Shown here piece after piece: positions 1 to 9,575 of a stretch of 64,000 bases of DNA (the stretch's first letter is position 1; every line of letters begins with the position of its first letter). Both the position numbers and the translations under genes were made by a program. The stretch comes from JAPPLB01 sp965204095 (GTDB taxonomy: Bacteria > Acidobacteriota > Terriglobia > Bryobacterales > UBA6623): the NCBI GenBank assembly GCA_965204095.1, contig OZ241991.1, positions 1,922,001-1,986,000 on the forward strand, written 5' to 3'. The notes below the pieces were generated by a model. The model was not told the DNA's origin, made no database searches, and saw nothing but the letters and a program-made list of their open reading frames with translations.

Positions 1-1
1 T

Positions 2-2983
2 ACCGGTGAAGGCGGCTTCCCGGTCCCCGGCGCGAGCTACTCGGTAAGCGCCAACGGTGTCCGCGAGATCCACCAGGTCGTCAGCCTCGACGGCGTGGAC
101 GCCAAGGACCCGCGCATTCACATCACTCCCTTCGTGCCGTCAATCGAGGCCATCGAGGAGTTCAAGATCACAACCAGCGCCTACAACGCCGAAGTCGGCT
201 TCGGAGGCGGGGCCGTGACGAACATCACGATGAAGAGCGGCACCAACGAGCTGCACGGCACGCTGTTCGAGTTCCTGCGCAACGAAGCGCTCGACGCCGA
301 CCCGTACTTCTTGAACTTCGAGAGGCCGGCCGACCAGCAGCGGGAGAAGAACAAGAACATCCGCAACCAGTTCGGCTTCGTCGTCAGCGGCCCCATCAAG
401 AAGAACAAGACGTTCTTCATGGCCGACATCGAAAGCCGTCAGGACCGCAGAACTGCTGTCTCGGAGGCCTGGTTCCCGCTGAATGAGATGCGCGGCGGAG
501 ACTTCAGCGAGCTGCTGACCGGAACGATGAACCCGGAAACGGGCAGGCTCTTCCGTCGTCCTCTCGTCATCTACGATGCCTTTACGGGCGATCCCTTCCC
601 GAACAACGTCATCCCGCAGGACCGGTTGCACCCGGGAGTGGTCAACAACTTCCTGCCGCAGCTCGTTCCGCAGGCGGACTTCCGGGATACGCTGGGAGAC
701 CCGCTGGCGCCGACCGTGCGCAAGCCGATCGTGAACCTGGTGGATTCGACCCAGTACTACGGCCGGATCGATCACCATTTCAGCGACGCCGACCGTGTTT
801 TCGGGCGGCTGGCGTGGGACGACTCCTTCCGTCCGGGCCCGACCATCAATCCCAACTTCTCGAACGACTGGGTCATCGATGCGCAGAACCTGGCGACGCA
901 GTGGATTCACACCTTCAACCAGAACATGATCAACGAGCTGCGCTTCGGCTTCAGCTTCTCGAACAACGATCTGGTGAACCCGCGGACCAACGACGAGAGC
1001 TTCAACATGGATGATTTCGGCATCGGCAGGTACCGCGTCTTCGGCGACGGCAACCGGACGCTGACGCCCTTCGAGCAGGGAGTCGTCCAGACGTATGGCG
1101 CCGGGATTCCCGGCATGCGTGACAACAGCATCACGAACAAGATGGACAGCCTGCAGGCCGGTGACCATATCTCGATCATCAAGGGCAGCCACAACCTCAA
1201 GTTCGGCGGCGAGATGTACCGGGTATCGATCGAGCGAGCTGCGGCCAACTTCGCGACCGGCCGCATTACGATGGGCGCCCGTGAGAGCGGACACGGCTTC
1301 TCTTCGTTCCTGCTGGGACTGCCGGCGTCAACGCTGTCCGCGGAGGGCGTGCCGTTCACGTTCGTGCGGGCGATTCGCCAGGGCTACTATGTCCACGACG
1401 ACTGGAAGGTGAATTCCAGGCTCACCCTGAACATGGGTCTGCGCTTCGAGTATCTCGGTAATCCGCGCGATATCGCGGGCCTGTGGCGAACCATCAACTT
1501 CCCGGGCGAAGATCACCCCGCCGGCAGGGATGGATTCAACGGCCAGGGCTACACCGATCCGGAGACGGGGGAGAGAGTCGTGACGGCTGGTCCCACCTAC
1601 GTCGATGAGCGCGGCGGAGTGAAGCTCTGGAAGCAGGACGTCAAGTTCTTCATGCCTCGGCTGGGCATAGCCTATCGGCCGGCGAACGGCTGGGTGGTTC
1701 GGGCTGGCGGCGGTTGGTACGCCAACCTGATGCACCAGAACAACTTCACGATCCTCAACCTCATGCCGCCCAAGTCGGGCTCCCTCGAGTTCCAGCAGGT
1801 GACCGACTTCAACCGGTCCTTGATGGTCACGGGGCTTGACGGTGAATCGTATCGCTCCGATACGAGGATGCTCCGGCCGGGAGCGCCCCTCATCACGCTC
1901 AACGATCCCTTCGCTGAGCAGGGCGGCGGCGTGGCGGTGGAGAAGCCGGTCCGTACCTATCACGTCAAACCCGATTACAAGGACGGCGACACCTGGCGGT
2001 GGAGCTTTGACGTACAACGGGACCTGGGTTGGAACGCGGCCCTGACGGTTGGCTATGTGGGCAGCAAGAGCACCCACGTCGCGAACAGCTTCTGGAACTG
2101 GAACAACCCGCTTCCCTCCCCGGATACCAATGTCCAGGCGAACCGGCCGTTCCCGCGGTTCTTCGACGAGTCGACCCCGTCGCTGGGGGTGCAGGGAGTC
2201 GCCAATATCCGCTATCTCGACAGCTACGGCGACACCAACCACCACGGCTTCCAGGCCAAACTCGAAAAGCGGTATTCGTCGGGTGTGACCTTCGGCATGT
2301 CGTACACCTGGAGCAAGACGCTGGGGAACGGCGAAGCCGGAGGCAATCAGCACGCCTACCACCAGAACTCCCGCCTCGACCGCTCTAGGTCGAGGGGCCG
2401 CCTGCGTTTCGACCAGCAGCACATGTTGGTCTCGCACTGGGTCTGGGATATGCCGGGACGGAACCTCAACGGACCGTTGAAGTACATCCTGGGCGGTTGG
2501 CAGAACAACGGTATCCTGTCGTTCCGTTCGGGATTCCCGATGACCTTCCGGCAAAGCCACAGAGATCTGAACCTTGCGGACAGTACCTGGATACGGCCGG
2601 ATCTGATCGGGGACTGGAAGCTCTCGAACCCCAACAGGAAGCTGTGGTACAACCCGCAGGCCTTCCAACGGGTGACGTGCAACATTCCGGAGTTGGTGTC
2701 GACCCACTGCCACTTTGGCGACACGGGTTTCGCCCCGCTCACGACGCCGGCGCAGGGGCAGCTCGATTTCGGGTTCTTCAAGAACATCCCGATCGGCGAG
2801 CGGTTCCGGATCCAGTTCCGCTCGGAGTTCTTCAACGCGACCAATTCGCCGTGGTTCGGCAACCCGGGCAATATTTCGTTCTCGGGCCAGAGCCTCGTGC
2901 CTGACGGCGCTCGCAACGGAGAGATCCGCAGCACGCGCTCGAATATGCGCATTATCCAGTTCGGGTTGAAGCTCCACTTCTAG
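2..2983 (+). CDS. TonB-dependent receptor, Oar-like, 5'-truncated by window edge
   Basis: Outer-membrane receptor or transporter of the Oar/CarO-like class common in Acidobacteria, which takes up large substrates (often glycans or peptides) using TonB energy. The reading frame is open from base 2, so the N-terminus (signal peptide, carboxypeptidase-like domain and part of the plug) lies outside the window; 993 codons are visible. The first ~80 residues are the end of the plug (SLDGVD, then a segment rich in GGGAVTNITMKSGTN). The rest has the aromatic, alternating pattern of a large beta-barrel, and the protein ends in Phe (GLKLHF), as expected for an outer-membrane barrel signal. The GTG at 95 is internal and not the true start. 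The substrate cannot be read from sequence; the neighbouring sugar-type ABC genes suggest, weakly, a carbohydrate. Confidence 0.9.
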   Translation, partial: TGEGGFPVPGASYSVSANGVREIHQVVSLDGVDAKDPRIHITPFVPSIEAIEEFKITTSAYNAEVGFGGGAVTNITMKSGTNELHGTLFEFLRNEALDADPYFLNFERPADQQREKNKNIRNQFGFVVSGPIKKNKTFFMADIESRQDRRTAVSEAWFPLNEMRGGDFSELLTGTMNPETGRLFRRPLVIYDAFTGDPFPNNVIPQDRLHPGVVNNFLPQLVPQADFRDTLGDPLAPTVRKPIVNLVDSTQYYGRIDHHFSDADRVFGRLAWDDSFRPGPTINPNFSNDWVIDAQNLATQWIHTFNQNMINELRFGFSFSNNDLVNPRTNDESFNMDDFGIGRYRVFGDGNRTLTPFEQGVVQTYGAGIPGMRDNSITNKMDSLQAGDHISIIKGSHNLKFGGEMYRVSIERAAANFATGRITMGARESGHGFSSFLLGLPASTLSAEGVPFTFVRAIRQGYYVHDDWKVNSRLTLNMGLRFEYLGNPRDIAGLWRTINFPGEDHPAGRDGFNGQGYTDPETGERVVTAGPTYVDERGGVKLWKQDVKFFMPRLGIAYRPANGWVVRAGGGWYANLMHQNNFTILNLMPPKSGSLEFQQVTDFNRSLMVTGLDGESYRSDTRMLRPGAPLITLNDPFAEQGGGVAVEKPVRTYHVKPDYKDGDTWRWSFDVQRDLGWNAALTVGYVGSKSTHVANSFWNWNNPLPSPDTNVQANRPFPRFFDESTPSLGVQGVANIRYLDSYGDTNHHGFQAKLEKRYSSGVTFGMSYTWSKTLGNGEAGGNQHAYHQNSRLDRSRSRGRLRFDQQHMLVSHWVWDMPGRNLNGPLKYILGGWQNNGILSFRSGFPMTFRQSHRDLNLADSTWIRPDLIGDWKLSNPNRKLWYNPQAFQRVTCNIPELVSTHCHFGDTGFAPLTTPAQGQLDFGFFKNIPIGERFRIQFRSEFFNATNSPWFGNPGNISFSGQSLVPDGARNGEIRSTRSNMRIIQFGLKLHF

Positions 2984-3024
2984 CCCGTTTCACAACATCC
3001 AACCGGAGTCTTTAAGGCTCCGCG

Positions 3025-3057
3025 AAGGGCCGGCCCTCAACGGGTCGGCCCTTTCTT
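3025..3057 (+). terminator. Rho-independent terminator after the TonB receptor
   Basis: Arms 3025-3036 and 3042-3053 form a 12-bp GC-rich stem (AAGGGCCG pairs with CGGCCCTT, one G-T wobble) with a TCAAC loop, followed by CTTTCTT. It lies 42 bases after the receptor stop codon. Confidence 0.8.
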
Positions 3058-3107
3058 CATGTTGCACGGTTCCCTTCACCGCTCGGCCTCCTTCTCTCCG
3101 GCCCTTC

Positions 3108-3113
3108 TATAAT
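3108..3113 (+). promoter_or_regulatory. Candidate -10 box for the ribose-type ABC genes
   Basis: A perfect TATAAT lies 24 bases before the permease start codon. No convincing -35 hexamer sits 16-18 bases upstream, so this is only a partial promoter match. Confidence 0.4.
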
Positions 3114-3137
3114 CGGGTTCTGATCCGGCCTGCCGGC

Positions 3138-4118
3138 ATGCCCCGCACCTCGCGAAGGAACAACAACTGGCGACTGCGCAGAGAAGAAGCGCTCCAACGA
3201 CTCGGCCCCGGCGCGGGAGCGATCATTGCCTTCCTGGCGATCGCCCTCGTCGGGAGCCTGCTCTCGCCCACCTTCCTGACGCAGCGCAACGTCACCAACG
3301 TGATGCGGCAAACCGCGATGCTCGGCGTCGTCACGGTGGGAATGACCTTCGTCATTCTGACCGCCGGCATCGACCTTTCCGTCGGCATGGTGCTGAGCTT
3401 CACAAGCGTGGCCGCAGCCATGTTGTTCGACAACGGACAGGGGTTGCCTCTACCCATCGTTTTCCTGGCGACGCTCGCTCTCGGCTCGGCCATCGGCGCG
3501 TTCAACGGTTTCATGATCATCTGGCGCGGCGCCGCGCCCTTCGTGGTCACCCTGGCGATGATGGCCATCGCCGGCGGCGCAGCACTCACCGTATCCGGCG
3601 GCAAACCCATTGGTGGCATCCAAGGGGTCTACGCTTGGCTGGGGTCCGGTTCTGTCGGTCCGGTCCCCGTGCTGGTCCTGATCATGCTCGCCGTGTTCCT
3701 GTTGGGAGCACTCGTGCTGCGCTACACGCCCTACGGACGGCACGTCTACGCCATTGGCGGAAACGAAGAAGCCTCGCGCCTTTCCGGCATCGCGGTCGAT
3801 CGCGTCAAGGTAATTACCTACACGATCAGCGGGCTCTTGTCCGCTCTGGGAGGTATCATCTTCAGCGCCCGCGTGACGGTCGGCGACCCCTGGGCCGGCC
3901 GCGGTCTGGAGCTCGATGCGATCGCCGCCGTGGTCATCGGCGGGACCAGCCTGTTCGGCGGCGTGGGGACGATGTGGGGCAGCCTGCTGGGGGCATTGAT
4001 CATCACGATGATCAACAACGTCCTCAACTTGCTCAACGTATCCCCATACATGCAAGGCCTCGCCAAAGGCATCATCATCCTCGCCGCCATTACTCTGTAC
4101 AAAAAGAAAGAGGCCTAG
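3138..4118 (+). CDS. Ribose/sugar-type ABC transporter permease (RbsC family)
   Basis: Inner-membrane permease of the BPD_transp_2 family, which imports monosaccharides such as ribose or autoinducer-2. At 326 aa it matches RbsC length. About ten hydrophobic segments are visible, the first near residues 28-48. The family cytoplasmic loop reads GGNEEASRLSGI around residue 215, the usual contact for the ATPase. A substrate-binding lipoprotein gene follows 98 bases downstream on the same strand. The cognate two-domain ATPase (RbsA type) is not next to it in this window, which is unusual because these genes normally form a three-gene operon. The permease call is solid; the sugar transported is unknown. 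Confidence 0.9.
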   Translation: MPRTSRRNNNWRLRREEALQRLGPGAGAIIAFLAIALVGSLLSPTFLTQRNVTNVMRQTAMLGVVTVGMTFVILTAGIDLSVGMVLSFTSVAAAMLFDNGQGLPLPIVFLATLALGSAIGAFNGFMIIWRGAAPFVVTLAMMAIAGGAALTVSGGKPIGGIQGVYAWLGSGSVGPVPVLVLIMLAVFLLGALVLRYTPYGRHVYAIGGNEEASRLSGIAVDRVKVITYTISGLLSALGGIIFSARVTVGDPWAGRGLELDAIAAVVIGGTSLFGGVGTMWGSLLGALIITMINNVLNLLNVSPYMQGLAKGIIILAAITLYKKKEA

Positions 4119-4216
4119 AACCCGGACGCATGCAAAGCAAATGGACCCGGGCTATGGGACAGGGAAAAGACCTGTCCGAGTGAATGGCGACAATAGGGCA
4201 AGGCGGATCAGGAAAA

Positions 4217-5230
4217 ATGGATCGACTCTCCGGACGTAGGGCGTTTCTTGCATCCATGGCATCCGCGTTCCTCGCCGGCGCCTGTTCTCCTTCCGGCCGC
4301 AGCCGCTCGGCGGGCAGCCCGGAAGGCTTCGCCGCCCGGCGTTGGACCATCGGCTTCAGCAACGCGTCGGAAACCAACACCTGGCGCACGGCGCTCCGCG
4401 AGTCCATCGAAGAGACCGTCGCCGCTTACGACAACATCGACCTGCTCGTCACCGACGCGAATGACTCCCCCGCCAAGCAGGTCGCCGACCTGGAAGACCT
4501 GCTCGCGAAGGGAGTCGATGGCCTGATCATCGGCGCGGCGAACACCCATGTGAGCAATCCGGCCATCGAGGAATGCTCCCGATACGGCATCCCGACGGTG
4601 ATTGTCGACCGCAAGGTCTCGACGGACAAATACACGACCTTCGTCTCGACCGATCACGCCTGGATGGCCGCCACTGCCCTCGAGAAGCTGATCGAGTTCA
4701 TCGGCGGACGCGGCAAGATCGCCATCGTCGAAGGCCTGCCGGGAGCCGGACCGGCGGTGGAACGAAACGCCGGCTATGACCAGGTCCTTGCGCGGCACCC
4801 GGAAGTCGAGGCGATCCGCCAAGCCGGCGACTGGTCCCGCGCGAGCGGCCAACGAGTCATGGAGAACCTCGTGACCGCCAATCCGGACCTGGACGGAATC
4901 CACTTCGACGGCGGCGAGATGGCCGTCGGAGGGGTGCAGGCCCTGCGCGCCGCCGGCATCAAGGACGACGACATCAGGGCCGGCAAGCCCTTCCTGACCT
5001 GGAACGACGGTTACAACGGCGGCTTGAAACTCATCAGGGCGGGCATCGGCAAGTTTTCGGTCCAACATCCGCCGCGGCTGCACGGCAGGCTATGCGTTGA
5101 ATCGCTGGTGAGGATCTTCCGCGGTGAACAGGTTCCCAAGGAGCAACCGATGAAGCTCGACTTCATCACGCCGCAAAACGTGGACCAATACGTCGAGCTT
5201 GACAAACCGGACGACTATTGGGCGCTGTAA
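4217..5230 (+). CDS. Periplasmic sugar-binding lipoprotein of an ABC transporter (RbsB-like)
   Basis: Substrate-binding protein of the periplasmic-binding-protein/LacI fold (337 aa), the capture component for the adjacent permease. The ATG at 4217 is chosen over one at 4184 because it places a compact signal peptide at the N-terminus: RR at residues 7-8, a hydrophobic stretch, and a lipobox FLAGAC with Cys23. The mature part shows the RbsB pattern (TIGFSNASETNTWRTALRES near the start; VDGLIIGAAN; VIVDRKVSTDKYTTFVSTD; LDGIHFDGGEMAVGGVQALR). The twin arginines could indicate Tat export, though Sec is equally possible. The ligand is unknown. Confidence 0.88.
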   Translation: MDRLSGRRAFLASMASAFLAGACSPSGRSRSAGSPEGFAARRWTIGFSNASETNTWRTALRESIEETVAAYDNIDLLVTDANDSPAKQVADLEDLLAKGVDGLIIGAANTHVSNPAIEECSRYGIPTVIVDRKVSTDKYTTFVSTDHAWMAATALEKLIEFIGGRGKIAIVEGLPGAGPAVERNAGYDQVLARHPEVEAIRQAGDWSRASGQRVMENLVTANPDLDGIHFDGGEMAVGGVQALRAAGIKDDDIRAGKPFLTWNDGYNGGLKLIRAGIGKFSVQHPPRLHGRLCVESLVRIFRGEQVPKEQPMKLDFITPQNVDQYVELDKPDDYWAL

Positions 5231-5302
5231 GAGCCCATAAGGCCCCTTATCGATACGGCAAGGCGCGTTAGGGCACCCGCGCGAATTTCACCGCGGACCC
5301 TC

Positions 5303-5356
5303 TAACCTGCTTTTCTCACCACGCGGCGAGGCGAAGTGCGTGAGAGAGGCAGGTTA
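5303..5356. repeat. Short (54 bp) copy of the MITE-like element; its end is the stop codon of the CocE/S15 hydrolase
   Basis: The left end TAACCTGC and right end GCAGGTTA are perfect inverted repeats. The interior carries the GCGGCGAGGCGAAGTGCGTGAG core shared with the full-length copies near 9.6, 51.9 and 53.6 kb, so this is an internally deleted copy. The terminal TTA on the plus strand (5354-5356) is the TAA stop of the reverse-strand hydrolase gene. Confidence 0.8.
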
Positions 5357-7159
5357 CGGGATGACCGGCAGCAAGACGTGCGACGGCTGGGCGCTGTTGT
5401 GATGCACGGTCTGGCGCGCCACCTTCACCTTTTTGCTCTTCCCGAACGGCTCTCCGGTGTTGGGATGACGGTCGAACTGCGGGAAGTGACTACTCGTAAT
5501 GTCGACTCGGATGCGATGTCCGGGAAGGAAGGCATTGCTGGTGCCAAGCAAGTCGATTTCGAAACGATAGACGGTGCCCGGATCCATCAGCTTCGGCTTG
5601 TCCTGTCCTTCGCGGTGGCGCGCTCGCAGAATTCCTTCCGCGATGTTGTACGCTTTTCCGTCGGGATAGACGTCAACGAGTTTCGCCACCCAGTCCGTGT
5701 CGACGGCATCCGAGGACGCATACAGCACGACCCTGACGGGGCCGGTGACATCCAGTTCCTCTTTCAGGAAATCGCTGGTGTAAACGAGGACATCGTTGCG
5801 CCGCTCGACGCGGCGTTGGTCCACCGGTCCGATCGGCGTGGGGGTCCCGCAGCAATTCGCGCCGCCATGGCTCGGGACGGGGTGGTTCGGGTCGTAGCGG
5901 TAGTGATCGCTGGGCTCCTGGTCAGGTCGGTCCCACGAAAGCGAGCCGTCTCCGCGGTAGCTGTTGGCTTGCCCGCCGCTATGGAAATAGAGTTCCCGGT
6001 ATCGGGTTTCGGGAAGCGGATAGTCATCATGAAAGCGCCAGCGGTTGCGTCCCATTTGAAACAGGGCTACCGGGGGCTCGGACTCCATGCCATTGTCGAT
6101 GCCCTTCAGCGTGTAGTCGTACCAGCGAAGCTGGACGGCGAGTTCATCCACGAAGTTGGTGGGGCCGAAGTCGAGGTCGCCGTGCTTGCGGGAAGGGCCA
6201 TGACCCCAGGCGCCGACCTGCAGTCGCGCGCCTCGGCGGGCGGCCTCGGTTCCGCCGTGGTTGCGAAGGCCGGTGTAGCCGTTGAGCGTCCCCTGGAGCA
6301 ATATGTCGAACCAGCCGCCGAAGTTGTAGGCGGGCGCTTGCATCTTGTCGAAGTGCTCCTCGACGCTGACGGCCTTCCAATAGTCGTCGTAGTCGGGGTG
6401 CTCGATCCAGTCTTCGTAGAATTTCGCGTCGCGTCCGACGAGCCGGGGCATGTCTATGAGCGGCAGATGCCAGATGACCTTGTCGTAGCTGATGTTTTCG
6501 GGTCCGCCCTCCAAGGTGTGAGGCCCGGTGTTCTGCATGACGTGCGATTCCTGGCGGACCGGTCCCCAGCCAAAAGCGAGTGAGAGCCGGAAGCCGCCAT
6601 TGAGCGTGAAAGCATGGTGATACCAGCTCGTGGCGGCGACGTCCGGGAACAGCGATGTGAGGTGCGGCGGCTGGAGTTTGGCGGCCTGCCATTGGTCGGA
6701 CCCGAGATAGGACCCGCCTTGCATGCCCACTTTGCCGTTCGACCAGGGCTGCGTCGCGGCCCATTCGACGGTGTCGTAGCCGTCTTCGAATTCGTAGCGG
6801 GCGGGGTCCCAAACTCCTTCGGATTCATGACGGCCGCGGACATCCTGGAAGACATAGACGTAGCCGCGCCGGGCGAAAAACACGGCCGCGGCATAGGCCG
6901 TCGCGAAACGTTCGGTGCTGTAGGGAGTTCGCGAGACAAGCACCGGGTGCTTGCCGTCACCGACCGGGCGATAGATATCGGCGTAGAGAATGACGCCGTC
7001 TCGCATCGGGATCGGAACCCGGTTTTCGACAATAATGTCGTTGCGGGGTGGCATCCGCAGCGGGAAAACAGGCGTGCGGTCGGCAGCGATCGCGGAGGGG
7101 AAAAGCACCGGTGCCGTAAAGGTGAGGAGAATGAGGGTAAGCCGAATCGTTGAACTCAT
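5354..7159 (-). CDS. Secreted CocE/NonD (S15-like) alpha/beta hydrolase
   Basis: Hydrolase of the X-Pro dipeptidyl-peptidase S15/cocaine-esterase family (601 aa), which cleaves esters or acyl/amide bonds. The ATG at 7159 gives a clear signal peptide (STIRLTLILLTFTAPVLFPSA, cleaved near AIAA). An upstream in-frame start at 7210 would bury it. The nucleophile motif GGSYLG places Ser near residue 150; the probable triad Asp is in GGWFDI and His in GAWGHG. The C-terminal third is the jelly-roll domain of the family (VARQTVHHNSAQPSHVLLPVIP). A paralogue at 25007-26713 ends in LLPVIPE, whereas this copy stops one residue earlier, exactly where a short repeat element begins. Substrate unknown. Confidence 0.87.
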   Translation of the reverse strand: MSSTIRLTLILLTFTAPVLFPSAIAADRTPVFPLRMPPRNDIIVENRVPIPMRDGVILYADIYRPVGDGKHPVLVSRTPYSTERFATAYAAAVFFARRGYVYVFQDVRGRHESEGVWDPARYEFEDGYDTVEWAATQPWSNGKVGMQGGSYLGSDQWQAAKLQPPHLTSLFPDVAATSWYHHAFTLNGGFRLSLAFGWGPVRQESHVMQNTGPHTLEGGPENISYDKVIWHLPLIDMPRLVGRDAKFYEDWIEHPDYDDYWKAVSVEEHFDKMQAPAYNFGGWFDILLQGTLNGYTGLRNHGGTEAARRGARLQVGAWGHGPSRKHGDLDFGPTNFVDELAVQLRWYDYTLKGIDNGMESEPPVALFQMGRNRWRFHDDYPLPETRYRELYFHSGGQANSYRGDGSLSWDRPDQEPSDHYRYDPNHPVPSHGGANCCGTPTPIGPVDQRRVERRNDVLVYTSDFLKEELDVTGPVRVVLYASSDAVDTDWVAKLVDVYPDGKAYNIAEGILRARHREGQDKPKLMDPGTVYRFEIDLLGTSNAFLPGHRIRVDITSSHFPQFDRHPNTGEPFGKSKKVKVARQTVHHNSAQPSHVLLPVIP

Positions 7160-7854
7160 GGCAATGTGCAGAAGAAAAGCCGTTTCGGGTGCACCACCAG
7201 TTTCGCGCAAAGATGTGAATAACGCAAAACCTCACGATCGGCCTCGGCGTGTCCGCGGCCCACGAGAGCTGAGACGCCTCGGCTCCCGGACGGTTGCTCG
7301 ACAGCGGTATCGAGAACCAAAGACCCGCTTCTCGTTGAGATTGAAACCTCCGTCCGGCAAGCCATCACGAACCCTTGCAGCCCGTGGTAAAAGTCCCGTG
7401 GAAGGCGCGGCGGGCTCCTGCGGCCGTTCGGCGCGAAGTGAGGAGGATGGTGATCCGGGTGATCTCCTCCTCGCGAAGGAAAAGCGAACGACAAAGCCGG
7501 CGACTGCAAATGTCCGTCGCCCAAAGGGTACGAAGAAAAAATACGCGCCACTCCCGCTTGGCTTCGCGGAGAGCGCGGCACTGTGTTCCTGGAGCGTCCC
7601 CGCGCGGCCATCGGCCCCGGGGCGCGTAACGCCGCATGACTTTTGTCACGGGCTGCTTGGCCTGCAACTCGAGGTTGCGCTACTCTGCCTTCCGTGGTGA
7701 AATCCCGCGTAGCGCCGAGAACGGCGAGGCGCCCGGCTGACAAGGCGCGGCGAGGGAGCATACTGGACATATTCGACCGGGGAGCAACGCAGTTCAGCCG
7801 GGATGCATCGCCGTTTGAATGTAGCGGGACTTTTTCTACGGGCGGCTTGGAGCG
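7160..7854. other. 695-bp intergenic region without a convincing gene
   Basis: Divergent spacer between the hydrolase and DUF3604 genes. Short open frames exist on both strands but are Arg/Pro-rich, overlap each other and match no family I recognise. It presumably holds the promoters of both flanking genes; I did not find a clear -35/-10 pair. A CATACT-like -10 near 7760 is the only candidate. Confidence 0.4.
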
Positions 7855-9345
7855 ATGAACGACTACCAACTCTTCTGGGGCGATCTTCATAATCACAACG
7901 CGGTCGGATATGCGCGCGGGTCGATTGAACGGACGTACGACATCGCGCAAGAGCATCTGGACGTCCTCGCTTTCACGCCGCACTCCCAATGGCATGACAT
8001 GCCTAAGATGCCGAATGACGCGCACATGAAATGGGTCAACGGCTTCAAGGTTCTCCAGGACAACTGGCCGAAAGTACAGCGGCTTGCCGCAGAATCGAAT
8101 CGCAAGGGCAAGTTTGTCTCGATCCTCGCGTATGAATGGCATTCGAGCTTTTTCGGTGACTATTGCCTCTACTACCCGGCAGATCACTCTCCGTTGAAGT
8201 ATCACGACCACGTCCGTGACTTGCAGAACTATGTCAAGGGCACCGGAGCGATGATCGTCCCGCATCACTTGGCGTACAAGCAGGGTTGGCGCGGCGCGAA
8301 TTGGGACTATCTGGAACCCTCGGTGAGTCCGGTGATGGAGATCATGTCCGAACACGGGCTGTCGGAGCACGACCGCGCAGGGTTTCGATACATCCGCCAC
8401 AGCATGGGCGGACGCTGGACCCGCAACACGCTGCAGGCTGCTTTGCAGCGAGGATTCCGTCCCGGCGTCATCGCCAGTTCGGACGACCACCTCGGTTACC
8501 CCGGAGCTTACGGAGAAGGACTGGCGGGCATCTGGGCCAGGGAGCTTTCGCGCGCAGCGATCCTGGACGCGCTCTGGAGCCGCCGCACCATCGCCGTCAG
8601 CGGCGACCGCATCCGCCTGTTCGCCACGCTCAACGATCAACTGGTGGGGTCGGAGATCCCTTTCACGCGGGAGCGCGAGTTCGAAATCTCTGTCCAAGGA
8701 AAGGACGAAATAGAGAAAATCGAGATTTTCAAGAACAATCGTGTCGTCTACCGCTACTTCCCTGAAGACTATGTTCGAGACGATGGACCTTGGCCCGGCC
8801 GGGTTCTCTCGAGGATCGAATTCGGCTGGGGGCCTTGGGGCGACCTCAACATGACGCGTATTGCCGATTGGGACGCGACGATCACGGTCACTAACGCAAA
8901 GATCGCATCCTTGACGCCTTGTTTTCAGTCCGGACCATTCGATGAAGACCGCCGGGACCGCATCCTGGAACGCAAGGAGTCATCCTGCCGCGTCCGGCTC
9001 TTTACATCACGCAAGCAGGCTTACGAAGAGAAGCCAACCAAATCCGTGCTGCTTGAGATCATCGGTGGCCGTGACGCCGTGATCCGCCTTGCTGTCACCA
9101 AGCCTGCGCCGCTTCAGTTCCAGCGCACTCTCGGTGAACTTGCCGAGAACAGCGAAGTCGAGTTCACGGGTCCGTTCACGGCCGAGTCCGTGCTGATTCA
9201 CCGGCTTGTCACGCCTGAGCTCTACAACGCCCGCTTCCGCCACACCGACTACGGCCGCGCGGGGAGAGCTGACTACTACTACGTACGAGCCACGCAGGCT
9301 AATGGCCACCAGGCTTGGTCAAGCCCGTTTTGGGTGGAGGCCTGA
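7855..9345 (+). CDS. DUF3604 family PHP-like metallohydrolase
   Basis: A 496-aa protein with the PHP-type metal-binding signature GDLHNH at residues 9-14, further His-rich motifs (IVPHHLAY, ~residue 138) and SSDDHLG (~residue 203), as in DUF3604 proteins. The fold is that of a metal-dependent phosphoesterase/hydrolase, but the substrate of the family is not firmly known. There is no signal peptide, so it is probably cytoplasmic. The region from about residue 330 on looks like a beta-rich accessory domain. The ATG at 7855 follows GGCTTGGAGCG, an acceptable ribosome binding site. The gene stands alone between a divergent hydrolase and a repeat cluster. Confidence 0.82.
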   Translation: MNDYQLFWGDLHNHNAVGYARGSIERTYDIAQEHLDVLAFTPHSQWHDMPKMPNDAHMKWVNGFKVLQDNWPKVQRLAAESNRKGKFVSILAYEWHSSFFGDYCLYYPADHSPLKYHDHVRDLQNYVKGTGAMIVPHHLAYKQGWRGANWDYLEPSVSPVMEIMSEHGLSEHDRAGFRYIRHSMGGRWTRNTLQAALQRGFRPGVIASSDDHLGYPGAYGEGLAGIWARELSRAAILDALWSRRTIAVSGDRIRLFATLNDQLVGSEIPFTREREFEISVQGKDEIEKIEIFKNNRVVYRYFPEDYVRDDGPWPGRVLSRIEFGWGPWGDLNMTRIADWDATITVTNAKIASLTPCFQSGPFDEDRRDRILERKESSCRVRLFTSRKQAYEEKPTKSVLLEIIGGRDAVIRLAVTKPAPLQFQRTLGELAENSEVEFTGPFTAESVLIHRLVTPELYNARFRHTDYGRAGRADYYYVRATQANGHQAWSSPFWVEA

Positions 9346-9390
9346 GAGTGAAAGGACTGTCGCATCAAGCAGCGGCTTGAACCTGCCTGT

Positions 9391-9490
9391 TAGCCTGCAT
9401 GTCTCACCGCGCGGCGAGGCGAAGTGCGTGAGAGGGCCGTCAGGACAAGCCGCGAGCCGGGCGGAGGAAAAAGGCGCGCACAGACGTATT
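9391..9490. repeat. Partial MITE-like element (left half)
   Basis: Begins TAGCCTGCATGTCTCACC and follows the consensus through GCGGAGGAAAAAGGCGCGC before diverging. The DNA that follows (about 9515-9575) contains CACGAAACACGGCC and a reverse-complement copy of a module also found at 33920-33956, so the other half was replaced or rearranged. Confidence 0.75.
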
Positions 9491-9575
9491 AGACAAATCG
9501 CCTCCTTCACCCCTCGGGTCACGAAACACGGCCTCTCCGGTTCACCGGCCGTTAGACATTTCTACTGGAGCGAAC

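Noticed and set aside
140..2977. Long reverse-strand open frames opposite the TonB receptor (384 and 549 aa)
   Set aside because: They arise from high GC at codon position three of the real gene, have Arg/Val/Glu-biased composition, and match no family.
7156..8697. 513-aa reverse-strand open frame
   Set aside because: Antisense to the well-supported DUF3604 gene; composition is that of a shadow frame, and it runs into the intergenic space.
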